Source of the DNA: Poa pratensis
Taxonomy: Eukaryota > Streptophyta > Magnoliopsida > Poales > Poaceae
Direction: 5' to 3'
NCBI GenBank assembly: GCA_947311845.1
Contig: CAMZMU010000089.1
Span: 19,597,338-19,661,337, forward strand
Length of the DNA stretch: 64,000 nucleotides
Translations under genes and position numbers: made by a program
Notes under the pieces: model-generated
The model's database searches: none
The model's input: only the letters and a program-made list of their open reading frames with translations
What the model was told of the DNA's origin: nothing
Shown: positions 10,924 through 21,032 of the stretch, in pieces
How positions within the stretch are numbered: the stretch's first letter is position 1
Layout: the number at the start of each line of letters is the position of its first letter

Positions 10924-12005
10924 ACGTGGATCCACATATAACACTCATAACTATATAGTTGTATATTTATCGTCTTTGTATGTTTATCGTCTTTGGACCA
11001 TGTGGATTCACATGCAACATCATAACCATTTTGACCTTACTTACATGGGACATTTGGATCCACATGCAACACTTATAGTCATCTAGTTATCTATCTACCA
11101 CCTTTAGGACGTCTCGATCCACATGCAACAATCATAACTATGTTGCATGTTGTGTGATCCACATGATAGTTCTATGTCAAACTTTATAGGGCTACTGCAT
11201 GTGGGTCTACATGTCTAATACTCCCTCCGTAATAAAATATAAGATGGTTTACCCTATTCTGGACTGCACGTATCTAGACACGTTTTAGTATGTAGATTCA
11301 TATGCATTTTGAACTAAAACAAGTCTAGATAGGTGTGTGATAGAAAAGGATAAAACATTTTATATTTTGATACAAAGAGAGTAGGTCTTATAAGTATGTA
11401 TTTAGAATCTTTGAGAGGGACCCACATGCAACACCCCTACCTAATATAGGCACATTTGAACAGGTAGATCCACATGCAACACTCCTTGATATGTTTGCAT
11501 GTTGTGGGACCCACATGATAGTTCTATGTCAAGCTTTTTATGGCTAGTGCATGTAGGTCCAAATGTCAAGTAGGTCCTATATGTATGTTTACCTTTGTGA
11601 CACGTGGACCCACGTGCAACACCCCTAGTCATCTTGACCATCCGGGACATGTGGACTCACATGAAATACTCATAGTCATCTAGTTGTATATCTACCACCT
11701 TTGGGGCATGTGGACCCACATGCAAATGTTGCATGTTGTGGGACCCATATGATATCTCTAGATCAAACTGTCTATGATTAGTGTTTTGTGGGTCCAGATG
11801 TCTAGTAAGTCATACACATATGTATCTACCATATTCGGAACATGTGGACCCACATTCAACAGACCTAGCCATCTTATCCTAGCACATCTGGGACATTGGA
11901 CCCGCATGCAACACTCATAGTCATCTAGTTATCTATCTACCACCTTTAGGACGTCTCGATCCACATGCAACAATCATAACTATGTTGCATGTTGTGTGAT
12001 CCACA
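10924..12005. repeat. Repeat field built on a near-palindromic GTGGACCCACATGCAACAC word
   Basis: Words such as ATGTGGACCCACATGCAACA, followed by CATAGTCATCTAGTTATCTA and TCTACCACCTTTGGGGCATG, recur at roughly 50-90 bp spacing with drift. A larger copy unit is visible: the block around 11062-11160 recurs around 11904-12002, offset by 842 bp. The core word is nearly self-complementary. A Stowaway MITE (11221-11381) interrupts the field. I do not recognise it as a named satellite; it could be the interior of an unclassified transposon. Confidence 0.65.
11221..11381. mobile_element. Stowaway MITE (161 bp)
   Basis: The left end is CTCCCTCCGTAATAAAATAT and the right end is a complementary TATATTTTGATACAAAGAGAG. 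A TA sits on each side (11219-11220 and 11382-11383), the target duplication of Tc1/mariner-class MITEs. Confidence 0.92.
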
Positions 12006-12822
12006 AGACAAGTCAGCGGTCAACAAGGATGGCCCACTCCTTCAAGCTTATCAGAGGCTCGCACGGCTGAGCCCAGCAGCTTCAGGAGCCGATCCCGCCG
12101 CATAGCTAAGAAAAGACCTCGCGAGGCGGCCCTCGTGAGGGAAGCCAGGCCAGCGAGCCTCGTGCGGTACAAGACAAAGGCTTGGCGCGCCCGTGACCCC
12201 GCGCCAGGGACCATGTGTGGCTGCGTCCTCCCCAGAGTGACGCGCTCGTCCGCAGAGCGTGACGGCCAAAGCTTTCCACTGTGGTGATTAAAGGATCGAT
12301 GCCGACCAACTATGGCAAGCAAAGCGGAGCCCAAGACTTCCCTCTTTGGTGCAATACGACCGGACCGCGCTACGCGCCATCAGGGACGTCACTGGCAACG
12401 TCACCGACAAGGCCCTACGACTGCGCCATGGACGGTGGCTTTATCTGAGCTAGGGCAGTGCGCCGGTACCTGTTCTTGGTGCTATGTGGCAACCCTTCCC
12501 GCCTAAACATTTGGGAAGAGGACCGGAGCGCTATAAATAGGGCCTCACTACGGCCTTGGAGGGGGATCAGATCATCTTCTACCTCGCGACTAGCACCACC
12601 ACTTGTACTGTAATCGTTCCAAGCAGTGCAATCCATCACAAGCAGGAAGTAGGGTTTTACACCTCCACGGTGGCCTGAACCTGGGTAACTGCTGTGCCTC
12701 CTTGCTGTGCATGTGTGTCTTCTTCGCCGAGGTCACCGAGAGCTTCGTCGAGAGCGTGTTTCAGTCCCCTGCGTTCGAACAACACTACGCTTGAGTTTCC
12801 TTCGGGAGTAATCCTCGACACT
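12006..12822 (+). mobile_element. LTR-like block (probable solo LTR)
   Basis: This GC-rich segment interrupts the repeat field. It contains a TATA box (CTATAAATAGGGCCTC near 12531) and then AAGTAGGGTTTTACACCTCC and GGTGGCCTGAACCTGGGTAA, a layout seen in Triticeae gypsy LTRs (U3, TATA, R, then U5). It ends near CTCGACA at 12822. No coding domain or second LTR is present, hence solo. Exact ends and a target duplication could not be recognised. Confidence 0.55.
12531..12546 (+). promoter_or_regulatory. TATA box of the LTR-like block
   Basis: CTATAAATAGGGCCTC lies about 120 bp upstream of the conserved AGGGTTTTACACC segment. In a gypsy-type LTR this would be the Pol II promoter that defines the start of R. 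Activity is unknown. Confidence 0.5.
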
Positions 12823-12869
12823 AGGTTTACCCATGGCACCCTTGGTTGCATGTGGACCCTTGCAAGCTA

Positions 12870-13480
12870 TGTCTATCCCTACCACCTTTGAGACATGTGG
12901 ACCCACATGATGTAGTACTTTGATGCGTACCTAGATGGTCAGTGTTGTTAAATTTGGGTCCATATGCCCCAAAGTTGGTAGGGGCAGATCTAGTTGTTTA
13001 GAGGTGTTACATGTATGTCAACATGTATGAAATGTGGTAGGGGTAAGGTGTTAGGTCGACCTTGTACCACCTTTGGTATATGCGGACCCATGTACAACAC
13101 TCATAATCATACATTTGTGCATCAATCATCTTTGGGGCATGTGGACCCACATGCGACACTCCTAGCCATCTAGTTGTACATCTGCCGCATTTGGGGTATG
13201 TGGACCCACATTCATGCAACACATCTAGTAGGTCCTATACGTATTGTTACCTTTGTGACACGTGGATCCACGTGCAACACCCCTAGTCATCTTGACCATC
13301 TAGGACATGTGAACTCACATGAAATACTCATAGTCGTCTAGTTATATATCTACCATCTTTGGGGCATGTGGACCCACATGCAACACTCGTAACCATGTTG
13401 CATGTTGTGTGACCCACATGATAGCTCTAGATCAAACTGTCTAGGATTAGTGTATGTGGGTCCAAATGTCTAGTAAGTCA
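12870..13480. repeat. Second part of the GTGGACCCACATGCAACAC repeat field
   Basis: The same word family resumes after the LTR-like block. The segment at about 13217-13480 is a diverged copy of about 11577-11830: CTTTGTGACACGTGG(A/-)CCACG, CACCCCTAGTCATCTTGACC and TCAAACTGTCTA occur in the same order in both. This indicates block duplication rather than simple tandem arrays. Confidence 0.65.
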
Positions 13481-13493
13481 TACACGTATGCAG

Positions 13494-13533
13494 AAACTAG
13501 CTAGAAAGTTTTATATTTTGATACGGAGGGAGT
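13494..13533. mobile_element. Truncated Stowaway end
   Basis: AAGTTTTATATTTTGATACG followed by GAGGGAGTA is a Stowaway right terminus. No matching CTCCCTCC left end is found within a MITE length upstream, so only one end remains. Confidence 0.6.
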
Positions 13534-13698
13534 AATAAACTCCAAAAGCTCATCACAAAATGCAGCTATTTGTGTATTGTCTAGATATAGGTAGATTTCT
13601 CTTGTCTTGTTTATACATCAAAAATATGTGAAAACAATTGGATACTAGACATTGTGCGAGAAGTAAGTAATAGAATGTGGTAGGACATTCAGAACATT

Positions 13699-13755
13699 AA
13701 GTGCATTAATTAGTGGATATAAGCTCTATATATCCATTAGTTAATGCACTAATAC
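13699..13755. repeat. Hairpin-forming inverted repeat
   Basis: AAGTGCATTAATTAGTGGAT is mirrored downstream by ATATCCATTAGTTAATGCAC with a short loop. It lies about 100 bp upstream of the TATA box of the cysteine-rich peptide gene. It may be a small MITE core. Confidence 0.75.
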
Positions 13756-13847
13756 ACATAACGTTCTTAATGTGGTAATACAACTATATCCAGCCTATCA
13801 TTTTGATGGACTTCCTCGATTAAAATTGTGAGCACCGATACCACCCT

Positions 13848-13857
13848 CTATAAAAGG
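13848..13857 (+). promoter_or_regulatory. TATA box of the cysteine-rich peptide gene
   Basis: CTATAAAAGG is a near-consensus plant TATA element, 85-94 bp upstream of the ATG at 13942. That position fits a short 5' untranslated leader. Confidence 0.7.
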
Positions 13858-13941
13858 CTCATCATTTCGTCTGTTTTCTTGTTCACAACTCATAGCTCTG
13901 ACAAGCAGAAACAATTTATATCAACACAACGTCTAGCTAAG

Positions 13942-14255
13942 ATGAATACTACATTGGCATTACTCCTGACCCTGACCCTCGCCTTTCTCATTCTAGCAGG
14001 ATGTACTATCTGTTCATGTAGTATTTATGTTTGGTATTCGGCGACAAATTGTGGTCAAGGTGTGTCATTTTACTTTTATGCTGAAATTTTGCAGATGCGG
14101 ATAAAGAATGTGTGTCACGGATTATCCCTCCGCTGGGTACGGCATGTAATCTCCAAACATGTGTACATGAATGCAACAACCAATACAATAGTATTTGCGT
14201 TATGGGTAAAATCTGCACTCGCAATGGCACCTACACCACGGAAGGGTGCAATTAA
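13942..14255 (+). CDS. Secreted small cysteine-rich (defensin-like) peptide, two exons
   Basis: Exon 1 (13942-14002) encodes a signal peptide, MNTTLALLLTLTLAFLILAG. A GT-AG intron (14003-14094, acceptor TTTTGCAG) joins in phase to exon 2 (14095-14255), giving 73 residues and a TAA stop. The mature part has seven cysteines spaced C-x11-C-x4-C-x3-C-x7-C-x5-C-x10-C, including TCVHEC and ICVMGKICT. Signal exon, phase-1 intron and cysteine-rich exon together form the standard gene plan of plant defensin-like/LCR peptides. The odd cysteine number and the lack of a CxC pair make it atypical for classic defensins. Such peptides act in the apoplast in defence or reproductive signalling; the role of this one is unknown. 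A Stowaway lies just downstream and may sit in the 3' untranslated region. Confidence 0.75.
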
Positions 14256-14286
14256 TGCACCGTATGCTACAGTTAGTTGGTTACTA

Positions 14287-14443
14287 CTCCCTCCGTTACA
14301 CAATATAAGATGTTCTAGATCACATATTGACTAGGTGCAAACCCAAATGAGTGTACATACACACTAAAACATGTTCACATACATATAAATACATGTGAAT
14401 GTGGACAAAAGATAAAACATCTTATATTTACGAACGGAGAGAG
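14287..14443. mobile_element. Stowaway MITE (157 bp)
   Basis: CTCCCTCCGTTACACAATAT at the left is mirrored by ATATTTACGAACGGAGAGAG at the right, and TA lies on both sides. It starts 32 bp after the stop codon of the cysteine-rich peptide gene. Confidence 0.92.
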
Positions 14444-14639
14444 TAGCTTTTAGAATAAGATAGGATGTCGTGTTGACCGCAATAATAATGATGATGTAAT
14501 GGTGTGAGGAAACATGTTTCAGTCATATGAAATATGAATCTGATATTCGTATTTCAGTTATGTGAAATGATGAATTGAGCTATATGTATGGTGTTTGATT
14601 TTAGCTTTTACAAGCATATTATGTGGCTAGCCGCCTAGG

Positions 14640-16328
14640 GGTCCAACTCCATCTCTCACCCCACACCCCCCGCGTGTCGTCCCCGAGCGGGCGACCCGCG
14701 GGCGACCGGAAACCCTAGCCGCCGGGCCTCTCCCGGGCATCCCCGCCGCCGTCGCCGCCGTTCTTTCGCGCGGTGGCGGCGGCGCTCGTCTTCCAAGTGA
14801 AGCGGGCAGCGCGCCGGACTCCTGAGCGGAGGAGTTCGCGCTTCTTCGGCGCGGGCACGCCGGGGCGGCGGCCCCGGAAATCAGCTCGGCGGCGGCGCTC
14901 TCGTGGGTGGCGCGGGAGCTGCGGCCGGCGACGGCGTCTCGGCCGCTAGGGTGGTGGGGCGACGGCGCGTGTGGCATCCAGGGTGGCGGGACAGCTGCGT
15001 CTTCGTCTTCCGGCGGCTCGATGCGGTCTGGCGCAGGCGGCGCAGGCCGGCGGCGTGCTGGCCGGGGTGTGGCGCGGTGGTGGGTTGGTGGCGGTGGCTG
15101 CAGGTGGATGGTGCTGGCATCGTGCCGGCGCCGGTTGTGGTGGCGCGGCAGATGGGCTTGGCGGGCCCGATCTGGGCCCGCGGGGCCGGGGCTGGGGCAC
15201 GCGTCGTCCGTGCAGGGCGCGGAGGCGGGCGTGCGGTGCTCGGCAGGGGCGTGGCCGTGGTGGAGGTTGCCGAGCAGTGGATCGAGGTGGGGTGGTGCTG
15301 CCTCCGTTTGGAGCTGCTGCTGTTTGCTGCTGCTCGCAGCGGAGATTGGACGCCGGGGCGGCGGCCCGGGTCCAGGGGCGGCAGAGGTGTGTCGCGGAGC
15401 GTCGGGGGCTGGTTCGGCAGCCGGTGTTGGAAGCTTGGCGTGTGGATGCTGGTGGGCCATTCGGTCCCTTTGCGGGCGGGTGCAAGACTGGGCTACGTCG
15501 AGCGAAAGCTCTGCTCCGGCTGTTGTCGTGGCAGGCGGCGACGACGCCTCCGGGCGCCGTTTCTCTTCTTGAAGACGCCGTCGCGGCGTGGTGCTCGTCT
15601 TCCACCAGGACCACTCCGGGGGAAACCCTAGATCTTCCGGGATCGGACGATGATGGCGCTCTGTGTCATGCTCCCCCTTGGGGGCATCGTTCTTGGAGTG
15701 GTGACCGGCTGGAGAGACATGTGGTTGCGGGAGGTGGTGTCGAGGCTGGTGTGGCGGCAGCATCTGTGGCTGTCTTTTAGGCCGGGGCGGCGGCCCCGGA
15801 GGTTGGTACGATGTCCGTGGTCTGCGAGCAGTTCTCCCTGGGCAGCTTGGGCTGCGGGTGGCTGGTTCGTGCGGCGTCGTGGCTCGGTTGCGAGCGGTGC
15901 TATGTCGGGACGGCGGTCCCGGAAGGGGGTGCTGGCGGCGAGGCTGTCGGGGCTGCTGGGGCAGCGGCAGCAGCGGTTGCCTTTTAGGCCGGGGCGGCGG
16001 CCCCGGATGCTGGTACGACGGCCGTGGTCTGCGAGCGGCTACCTGGTGCAGCTAGGGTTGTGGGTGGCCGAGTCGTGCGGCGTCGTGGCCCGGGTGTGGG
16101 CGGTGGCATGTCGGGGCGGCGGCCCCGGAAGGTGGTCGAGGGTGTCACTCCTTGTGTCGTGTGGGCGACAAGGAGTGGGTGTTGTGTGGGCTCTGCCCCG
16201 TGGTGTTCGATGTTGTTGGCGTTTGTTGTATGGTTTTCGCCCGGTTTCTTCCACTAATAAACCGGGCACCTTCTGCTTAATTAATATATGGGGCAAAGCT
16301 TTTGCCCCACAGTTTCAAAAAAAAAAAT
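14640..16328 (+). mobile_element. GC-rich retroposon block with poly(A) end (copy 1)
   Basis: A very GC-rich body ends in AT-rich sequence, then GGGGCAAAGCTTTTGCCCCA and a run of A at 16318-16327. A GC body with a 3' oligo(A) is a retroposon signature. The long overlapping frames encode only Ala/Gly/Arg/Pro-rich sequence and no recognisable domain. An approximate palindrome, CCGGGGCGGCGGCCCCGG, recurs near 14863, 15353, 15784, 15988 and 16115, with a variant near 15909. A related block lies at 52957-54650 in the opposite orientation. It is probably a non-autonomous LINE derivative; no clear target duplication was found. Confidence 0.55.
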
Positions 16329-16339
16329 CCATCTCTCTC

Positions 16340-17020
16340 GTGACGTCCTGCAACTGCCCTGATTTATGAACTAGATCAGAGTACTAGTAATAATTAGCTA
16401 GCTAAGACAGGGCCGGCATGTCCGTCTGGTACAATAACAAGGACGATGCAATGGGCAGCAGCACTTATGTTCGCTGCAAATCGATTTACGTGCGTGAAAC
16501 GTGTGAATTCCTTACAGGTTATGTATCGCTTTATATGTTATCTAGGCCTACTGGGTGCAAATGTAGGATCGATATGCCTCTAATCGGGTGAGGGTAGCCA
16601 GGGGTTTACTCAGAGTGGGGTCAGGTTTAGTCTGTTACTCCTGCTAGTGTCGTGCTTCGCTTGAGCTCCGGCGCGACCAATTTGTGTTTTCATGCTCAAG
16701 TTCAGAACTAGAAGTATCTGTCTCCGGAAAGACTTGAATAAGTAAAGAACAATTTCAAAATTCAGAGTCTAAAGCAAGGTCCTGTATGCCTGCGCGCATG
16801 GAATTGGAGCCTTACCAAGTTAGAAACTCCCAATAGGTAGGAGTCCACTGCCGAAAAATCATTAGGAACTAGAGTTCAGATGTCAATGAATTATTATCTT
16901 CAGCTTAAAGATTACTTAAACACCGTAGTTGATCTGAAGTTCATGCTGATTCTCCCTCCATTGAGCTGAACTGCTGAAGGCAGTCAGAAAACGCGGACTA
17001 TGGAACATAATTTTTCATCA
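16340..17020. other. Spacer; no gene supported
   Basis: A plus-strand frame near 16400-16590 contains scattered cysteines (YVRCKSIYVRETCEFLTG), but there is no signal peptide, splice structure or family match that I can defend. Confidence 0.25.
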
Positions 17021-17900
17021 TTACTCAAGTTGCTAGTTGCTACTCAAAGCTCTGTTTGCTAGACTCTATTGTTATTGTAGGAAAGTGCTAATTAGTAGCA
17101 GAAGAACAAGGTTTCTTTTTCGCGGGGTGAAATTACCAAGTTTCTGGCCCCAGTTAGAGATCTGCAGATGGGCAGACGAACCATAATTTCTAACGTATGG
17201 TCGTCCTGGGATTTCTGTTTCTCTTTCGACAACAAGCTGGGCTTCTTGATTTTCTCATCAAACAAAATATGGACATTTTCCTTCTTTGCCTTCAGTTGCT
17301 CCATGCCCACGGCAAAGCTCAAAATTTACACTATTGGCCGCACGTGCACATGACGGACTAGCAAGCTGTTTATACCGTGCCACCGAGAAAAAGACACGCA
17401 CGCACAGGAGTTCTTTCGAAAAAAGCACAAGATAAAGATTGAGAACGACGTGCAATTTCCACAGTGTGGTTCATCCGGCATGCAGTCGTTTTAGGAATAG
17501 TTTCGCAGCAGGCACGACACCTAGGCGTACTTCATCCGGATAAAGATTCATTTTCAGCAGGCAGAACAAATGGTATACCAATAGTTTTATTTCTGAAAGT
17601 GCAGAGAGACACGCACTTATTCGCCAGAAAAATATATAGGTTGCCAAGAATTAAATACAGTCGATCAATACAGCTAGCCCACATGGTTTGAGTAACAAAA
17701 CTTAACCAAGCAAAACCTTGAAGCAAGTCTCAGCTGTGACTGTTGATACATAAATTCCCTCTCTGCTCTAGTAATCTTTCTAGTCGTCGTATGTGTTTCT
17801 GAATCTACAAGACATCCCCATCAAGTTTCACTCCTATCCCCAGCCTCGCAGTATCTGAAACTCGAGCTAGCTTTGACTGAAGCTGGGATCATAACATACG
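17021..17900. repeat. Duplicated upstream block, copy 1 (ahead of gene A)
   Basis: This block is repeated at 20027-20940 and, in inverse orientation, in pieces at 36755-36892, 40571-40643 and 44375-44481. Shared landmarks are AAGTGCTAATTAGTAGCA, AGAGAGACACGCACTTATTC, GTTGATACATAAATTCCCTC and the following TCTCTGCTCT. It therefore belongs to a duplicated segment containing the double-DUF26 genes and probably includes promoter sequence. It carries the empty site of the MULE at 36893-40570. Confidence 0.85.
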
Positions 17901-18259
17901 CCAACCTTCTGAAGTAGTAAGCCATTAAAAAAGAGTGCATGCTCATGCATCAGCTAGCTAGCTGTCGACTGCAGAAGTTCTTGCGGAGGCCAGTTCTGCA
18001 GTGCGTGGGGCGTGGCTGTGCTGTGTTGCATCGAAGAGGAAAGTTGCATTCTAGGAAATTCGTACGTCAGCAGCTCGTCGTGGAGGAGAGCACTGTTTCT
18101 GCCTAGTTCATGCAAGAAAATCACCCACGGGCGCGCGCGCGCGTCAGAACTCAGATGTGTCCTCTGCTTTTGAATCGCCGTAGCACATAAAGGTGGTACC
18201 GTCGGAGTCGCAGCTCCTCCTACCTCTCCTCCCGGCTCTTTCTTCCAAGCAAAGCGACA

Positions 18260-19057
18260 ATGACCATGGCGCCACGGGGAGTGACTCTCCTCCTACTCGC
18301 CTTGACCACGGCGATCCCGGCCACCTCGGACGCGCGCGTGCAGGTGGCCGATGGCGGCTACCTTTTCGCAGAGTGCCACCCGTCAGCGTCCAACGGCAGC
18401 GACGCTGCGTTCCGGGCCGGCCTCCACGCGCTCCTCGTGGACCTCCCCTCCGCCACCGACCCGACGGGCTTCGCCTCCGTCCACTCCGACAATGGCTCGT
18501 TCGCCCGCGGCTTCTGCTTCGACGACCCCCCGCCGTCGGGAGGGTGCGCGGGGTGCCTGGCCGCCGGGGCCAAGAAGATCGCTGACGAGTGCGGCGGCAG
18601 CCGGCGCGCCGGCGCCTGGAACGCGGGATGCTTCGTCGCCTACGGCGACAGCAACGCCTCGTCGCCCCACGAGGACGCCTATCGCGGGCGGGACTTCAGC
18701 ACTGACGGCGTCACCCACTCCGCCTTCTACGACGTGCACGAGCTCGCCGCTCTGGCGCTCTCCCTGGCGCCGCGCGCCGCGAACAGGAGCTCCGGCACGA
18801 TGATGGCGACCGCGGACATGAAGATTGGCGGGAATGGCAAGGTGTACGCGGCGGCGCATTGCGCGAGGGACGTCACAGCGGCGGGCTGCGCACGGTGCGT
18901 GGAGAAATCGGCCCGGGAGCTTTTCAACGGGTGCTGGGGGCTCGACGGCCGTCAGGACGGAGTCGCCGTCGTCGAAGGCTTCAACTGCCACCTGCGGCTG
19001 GAGATCCACGCCCCAGACCTGCCCTTCGGCAAAATGCTCCGTGAGTTCATCTTGTAA
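18260..19057 (+). CDS. Double-DUF26 (Gnk2-like) protein, copy A, with LTR-derived 3' end
   Basis: The 265-residue frame starts with a signal peptide (MTMAPRGVTLLLLALTTAIP). Two DUF26 domains follow: C86-x9-C96-x2-C99 with partner cysteines at 111 and 124, and C201-x8-C210-x2-C213 with partners at 225 and 243. DUF26 proteins act in the apoplast or at plasmodesmata; some bind sugars. In paralogues B, C and F this exon ends at a GTGAGT donor after a Leu/Ile codon, and a second exon encodes a membrane span. Here the donor survives (19041-19045), but the sequence turns into a Copia LTR fragment at 19046, whose TAA at 19055 ends the frame. No membrane exon is found, so the product would be soluble and secreted. 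The exon has no internal stop or frameshift. Confidence 0.85.
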   Translation: MTMAPRGVTLLLLALTTAIPATSDARVQVADGGYLFAECHPSASNGSDAAFRAGLHALLVDLPSATDPTGFASVHSDNGSFARGFCFDDPPPSGGCAGCLAAGAKKIADECGGSRRAGAWNAGCFVAYGDSNASSPHEDAYRGRDFSTDGVTHSAFYDVHELAALALSLAPRAANRSSGTMMATADMKIGGNGKVYAAAHCARDVTAAGCARCVEKSARELFNGCWGLDGRQDGVAVVEGFNCHLRLEIHAPDLPFGKMLREFIL

Positions 19058-19254
19058 GCCACCGGCTGTGATAAGTCGCATTGTGTAAATCCTCGGCGTT
19101 TGTAACCTCACCCCGATATAGTGAAGTATTGCTGGCTGGCGCCCATGATTTTTTCCTCTCCTTTGTTTGGAGAGGTTTTCCACGTTAAAATCTCGTGTCC
19201 CCTTTGGTTTGATCGTTCCGCTCTTCGTCGTTTTTTTTGCTATCGTTTATAACA
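19046..19254 (+). mobile_element. Copia LTR fragment fused to the end of gene A
   Basis: This matches 1221-1428 closely throughout, for example TGAAGTATTGCTGGCTGGCG and GAGAGGTTTTCCACGTTAAA, and ends in the same TATAACA. The left part of the LTR is absent and the match begins 5 bp into the presumed intron of gene A. It contributes the last four codons and the stop, and may supply polyadenylation signals. Confidence 0.88.
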
Positions 19255-19584
19255 TGGTCGAGAAGCACGCATGAGAAGAAGGTGAGGACGCAAATATTTA
19301 TCCCATGTTATCCCTCCCTCAAAGAAAAAAACTCAAACAAAAAACACTTATAGCTCCTGAGCTCCAGTGCTCCTGTTTAAAAAAAAATCAAAAAGTTCAT
19401 TTATTGATCTAAAAAAATTCTAAAAAACTCATTCAAAAACATATATATGTCTACTATGCACGTATGAAAATATTACCTGCAGAAAAAAAGACAAATATAC
19501 CAAGTAAAATGAGTTCTTTTCACCCTTTTCAGACCCATAATTTGGTGTTTTTTTAGCCTAAATATAACGTATTATTGATCGAAA

Positions 19585-19880
19585 CTATACTGTAACACCC
19601 TCTCACGTGTGACTCGGAGAGGCCAACACGTGCACACAAATCTCAAAGGTATACGCCTCGGCCAATACGTGGACTCAGGTATGACTCAAGAGGTCTATAC
19701 GTGGACTTAGAGGTATGGCTCAAGAGACGTATACGTGGACACAAAGTGAGGCTACAACAATTTTAAGATAAATAAAGTAAAAAATCAATTTTAAGATAAA
19801 TTGCGCAAGCCAGGACTAGAACTCGAGACCCTAAGCTCTAATACCATGTCAAACTTCATGCGCTAACCACTATTTCAGAA
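19585..19880. repeat. Short repeats and a possible LTR fragment
   Basis: TGTAACACCCTCTCACGTGT begins a stretch in which TATACGTGGAC with CTCAAGAG recurs about every 40 bp (19650-19745). It is followed by CAGGACTAGAACTCGAGACC and TCTAATACCATGT, wording common in plant LTR sequence near primer sites. I cannot place the ends, and there is no coding sequence. Confidence 0.35.
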
Positions 19881-20026
19881 GACAAATCTAATGAAAAGTA
19901 CTAGCGCAGTCAACATATACTGTAACATATCCACAAATATTTTTGGGTTTTTTTAATCTTTGAAATACTATTCTCGATTTTTTTTATAAGGCACTGCATC
20001 TCGAGAGCCAAAATTCCTCTCTCTCA

Positions 20027-20940
20027 ACTCAAGTTGCTACTCAAAGGCCTGTTTGCTACGGAGTAGACTATTTTATACTAGGAAGTGCTAATTAGTAGCA
20101 AAAAACAAGGTCTCTTTTCGTGAGGTGAAATACTAAATTCCTGAGCACCGAGCAGATCTTTACATAGAGAGAACAATCATTGTGAAAATACCCAAAGCAC
20201 AGGCCCCAATTTCTAAGGTCTATATAGAGAGAACAATCTGCGGATGGGCAGACAAACCATAGTATGGTCCTGGGTTTTCTCTTGCCTTCGGCCATATCAT
20301 GTTTGTTTCTCCTATATCAATATAAAAGACAAAACTTTTGACTCGTTTAAAAAAAATAGTATGGTCCTGGGTTTTCTGTTTCTCTTTCGAAGACAAGCTG
20401 GGCTTCTTAATTTTCTCATCAACCAAAATATATTGATATTTTCCTTCTTTGTTTCCAGATGCACCATGCCCATGGTGAAGCTCAAAATTTACACTATTGG
20501 CAGCACTGCACAGGTTACGGCCTAGCGAGCTGTGTATACCGTGACACGCATGCACAAGAGCACTTCCGAAGAAAGCACAAGAAAAAGATTGAGAGCGACG
20601 TGCAAATTCCACAGTGTGGTTCATCAGGCATGCAGTAGTTTTAGGAATAGTTCCACAGCAAGCACTACACCCTACGGTGTTCTTCATCCGGACAATGATG
20701 CATATTTTCAGCCGGCAGATGTTTATTCTGAAAGTGCAGAGAGACACGCACTTATTCGCCAGAAACATACTTATATAGGTTGCCAAGAATTAAATACAAT
20801 CGATCAACACACTAGCCCACAAGGTTTGAGTAACAACATTTAACCAAGGAAAACCTAATAACAAGCCTCAGCTGTGAATGTTGATACATAAATTCCCTCT
20901 CTGCTCTTGTGGTTTCTGAATCGACTCGACATCTCGATCA
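20027..20940. repeat. Duplicated upstream block, copy 2 (no downstream gene)
   Basis: Paralogous to 17021-17900 with the same order of landmarks. It contains small internal duplications (TATGGTCCTGGGTTTTCT near 20264 and 20361; ATAGAGAGAACAATC near 20165 and 20223). Homology stops near 20940, where a DUF26 gene would be expected further on but is not found, so this is an orphan upstream region. Confidence 0.8.
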
Positions 20941-20943
20941 GTC

Positions 20944-21032
20944 TTACATTGACCAGTCGTAGTAAATAGGCAAATCAACGTCCATATGCTTGTTCGTGCT
21001 GACCGTATTGGCGGCGAAGAGATCTTGAAAGC
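20944..21032 (-). other. Possible terminal exon of an unidentified gene
   Basis: After an acceptor-like TTTATCAG, the minus strand is open for 28 codons (FQDLFAANTVSTNKHMDV, then DLPIYYDWSM and TAA). The peptide looks protein-like rather than random, but I do not recognise the family, and upstream exons were not found. Confidence 0.25.

Noticed and set aside
12020..12334. Minus-strand ORFs in the LTR-like block as genes
   Set aside because: They overlap in three frames, have no motif, and lie in sequence with LTR promoter features.
14627..15780. Very long overlapping ORFs on both strands (up to 378 aa) in the GC-rich block
   Set aside because: GC-rich DNA lacks stop codons in many frames. 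The peptides are Ala/Arg/Pro/Gly-rich in all frames without any domain, and the block has retroposon features.
16376..16595. A second cysteine-rich peptide exon (NNKDDAMGSS, with a faint likeness to text near 14480)
   Set aside because: No signal-peptide exon or consistent splice sites, and the likeness is limited to an Asn/Asp run.
18383..19183. 266-aa minus-strand ORF opposite DUF26 copy A
   Set aside because: It is a shadow of the DUF26 exon, without motifs. The same shadow appears opposite copy C.
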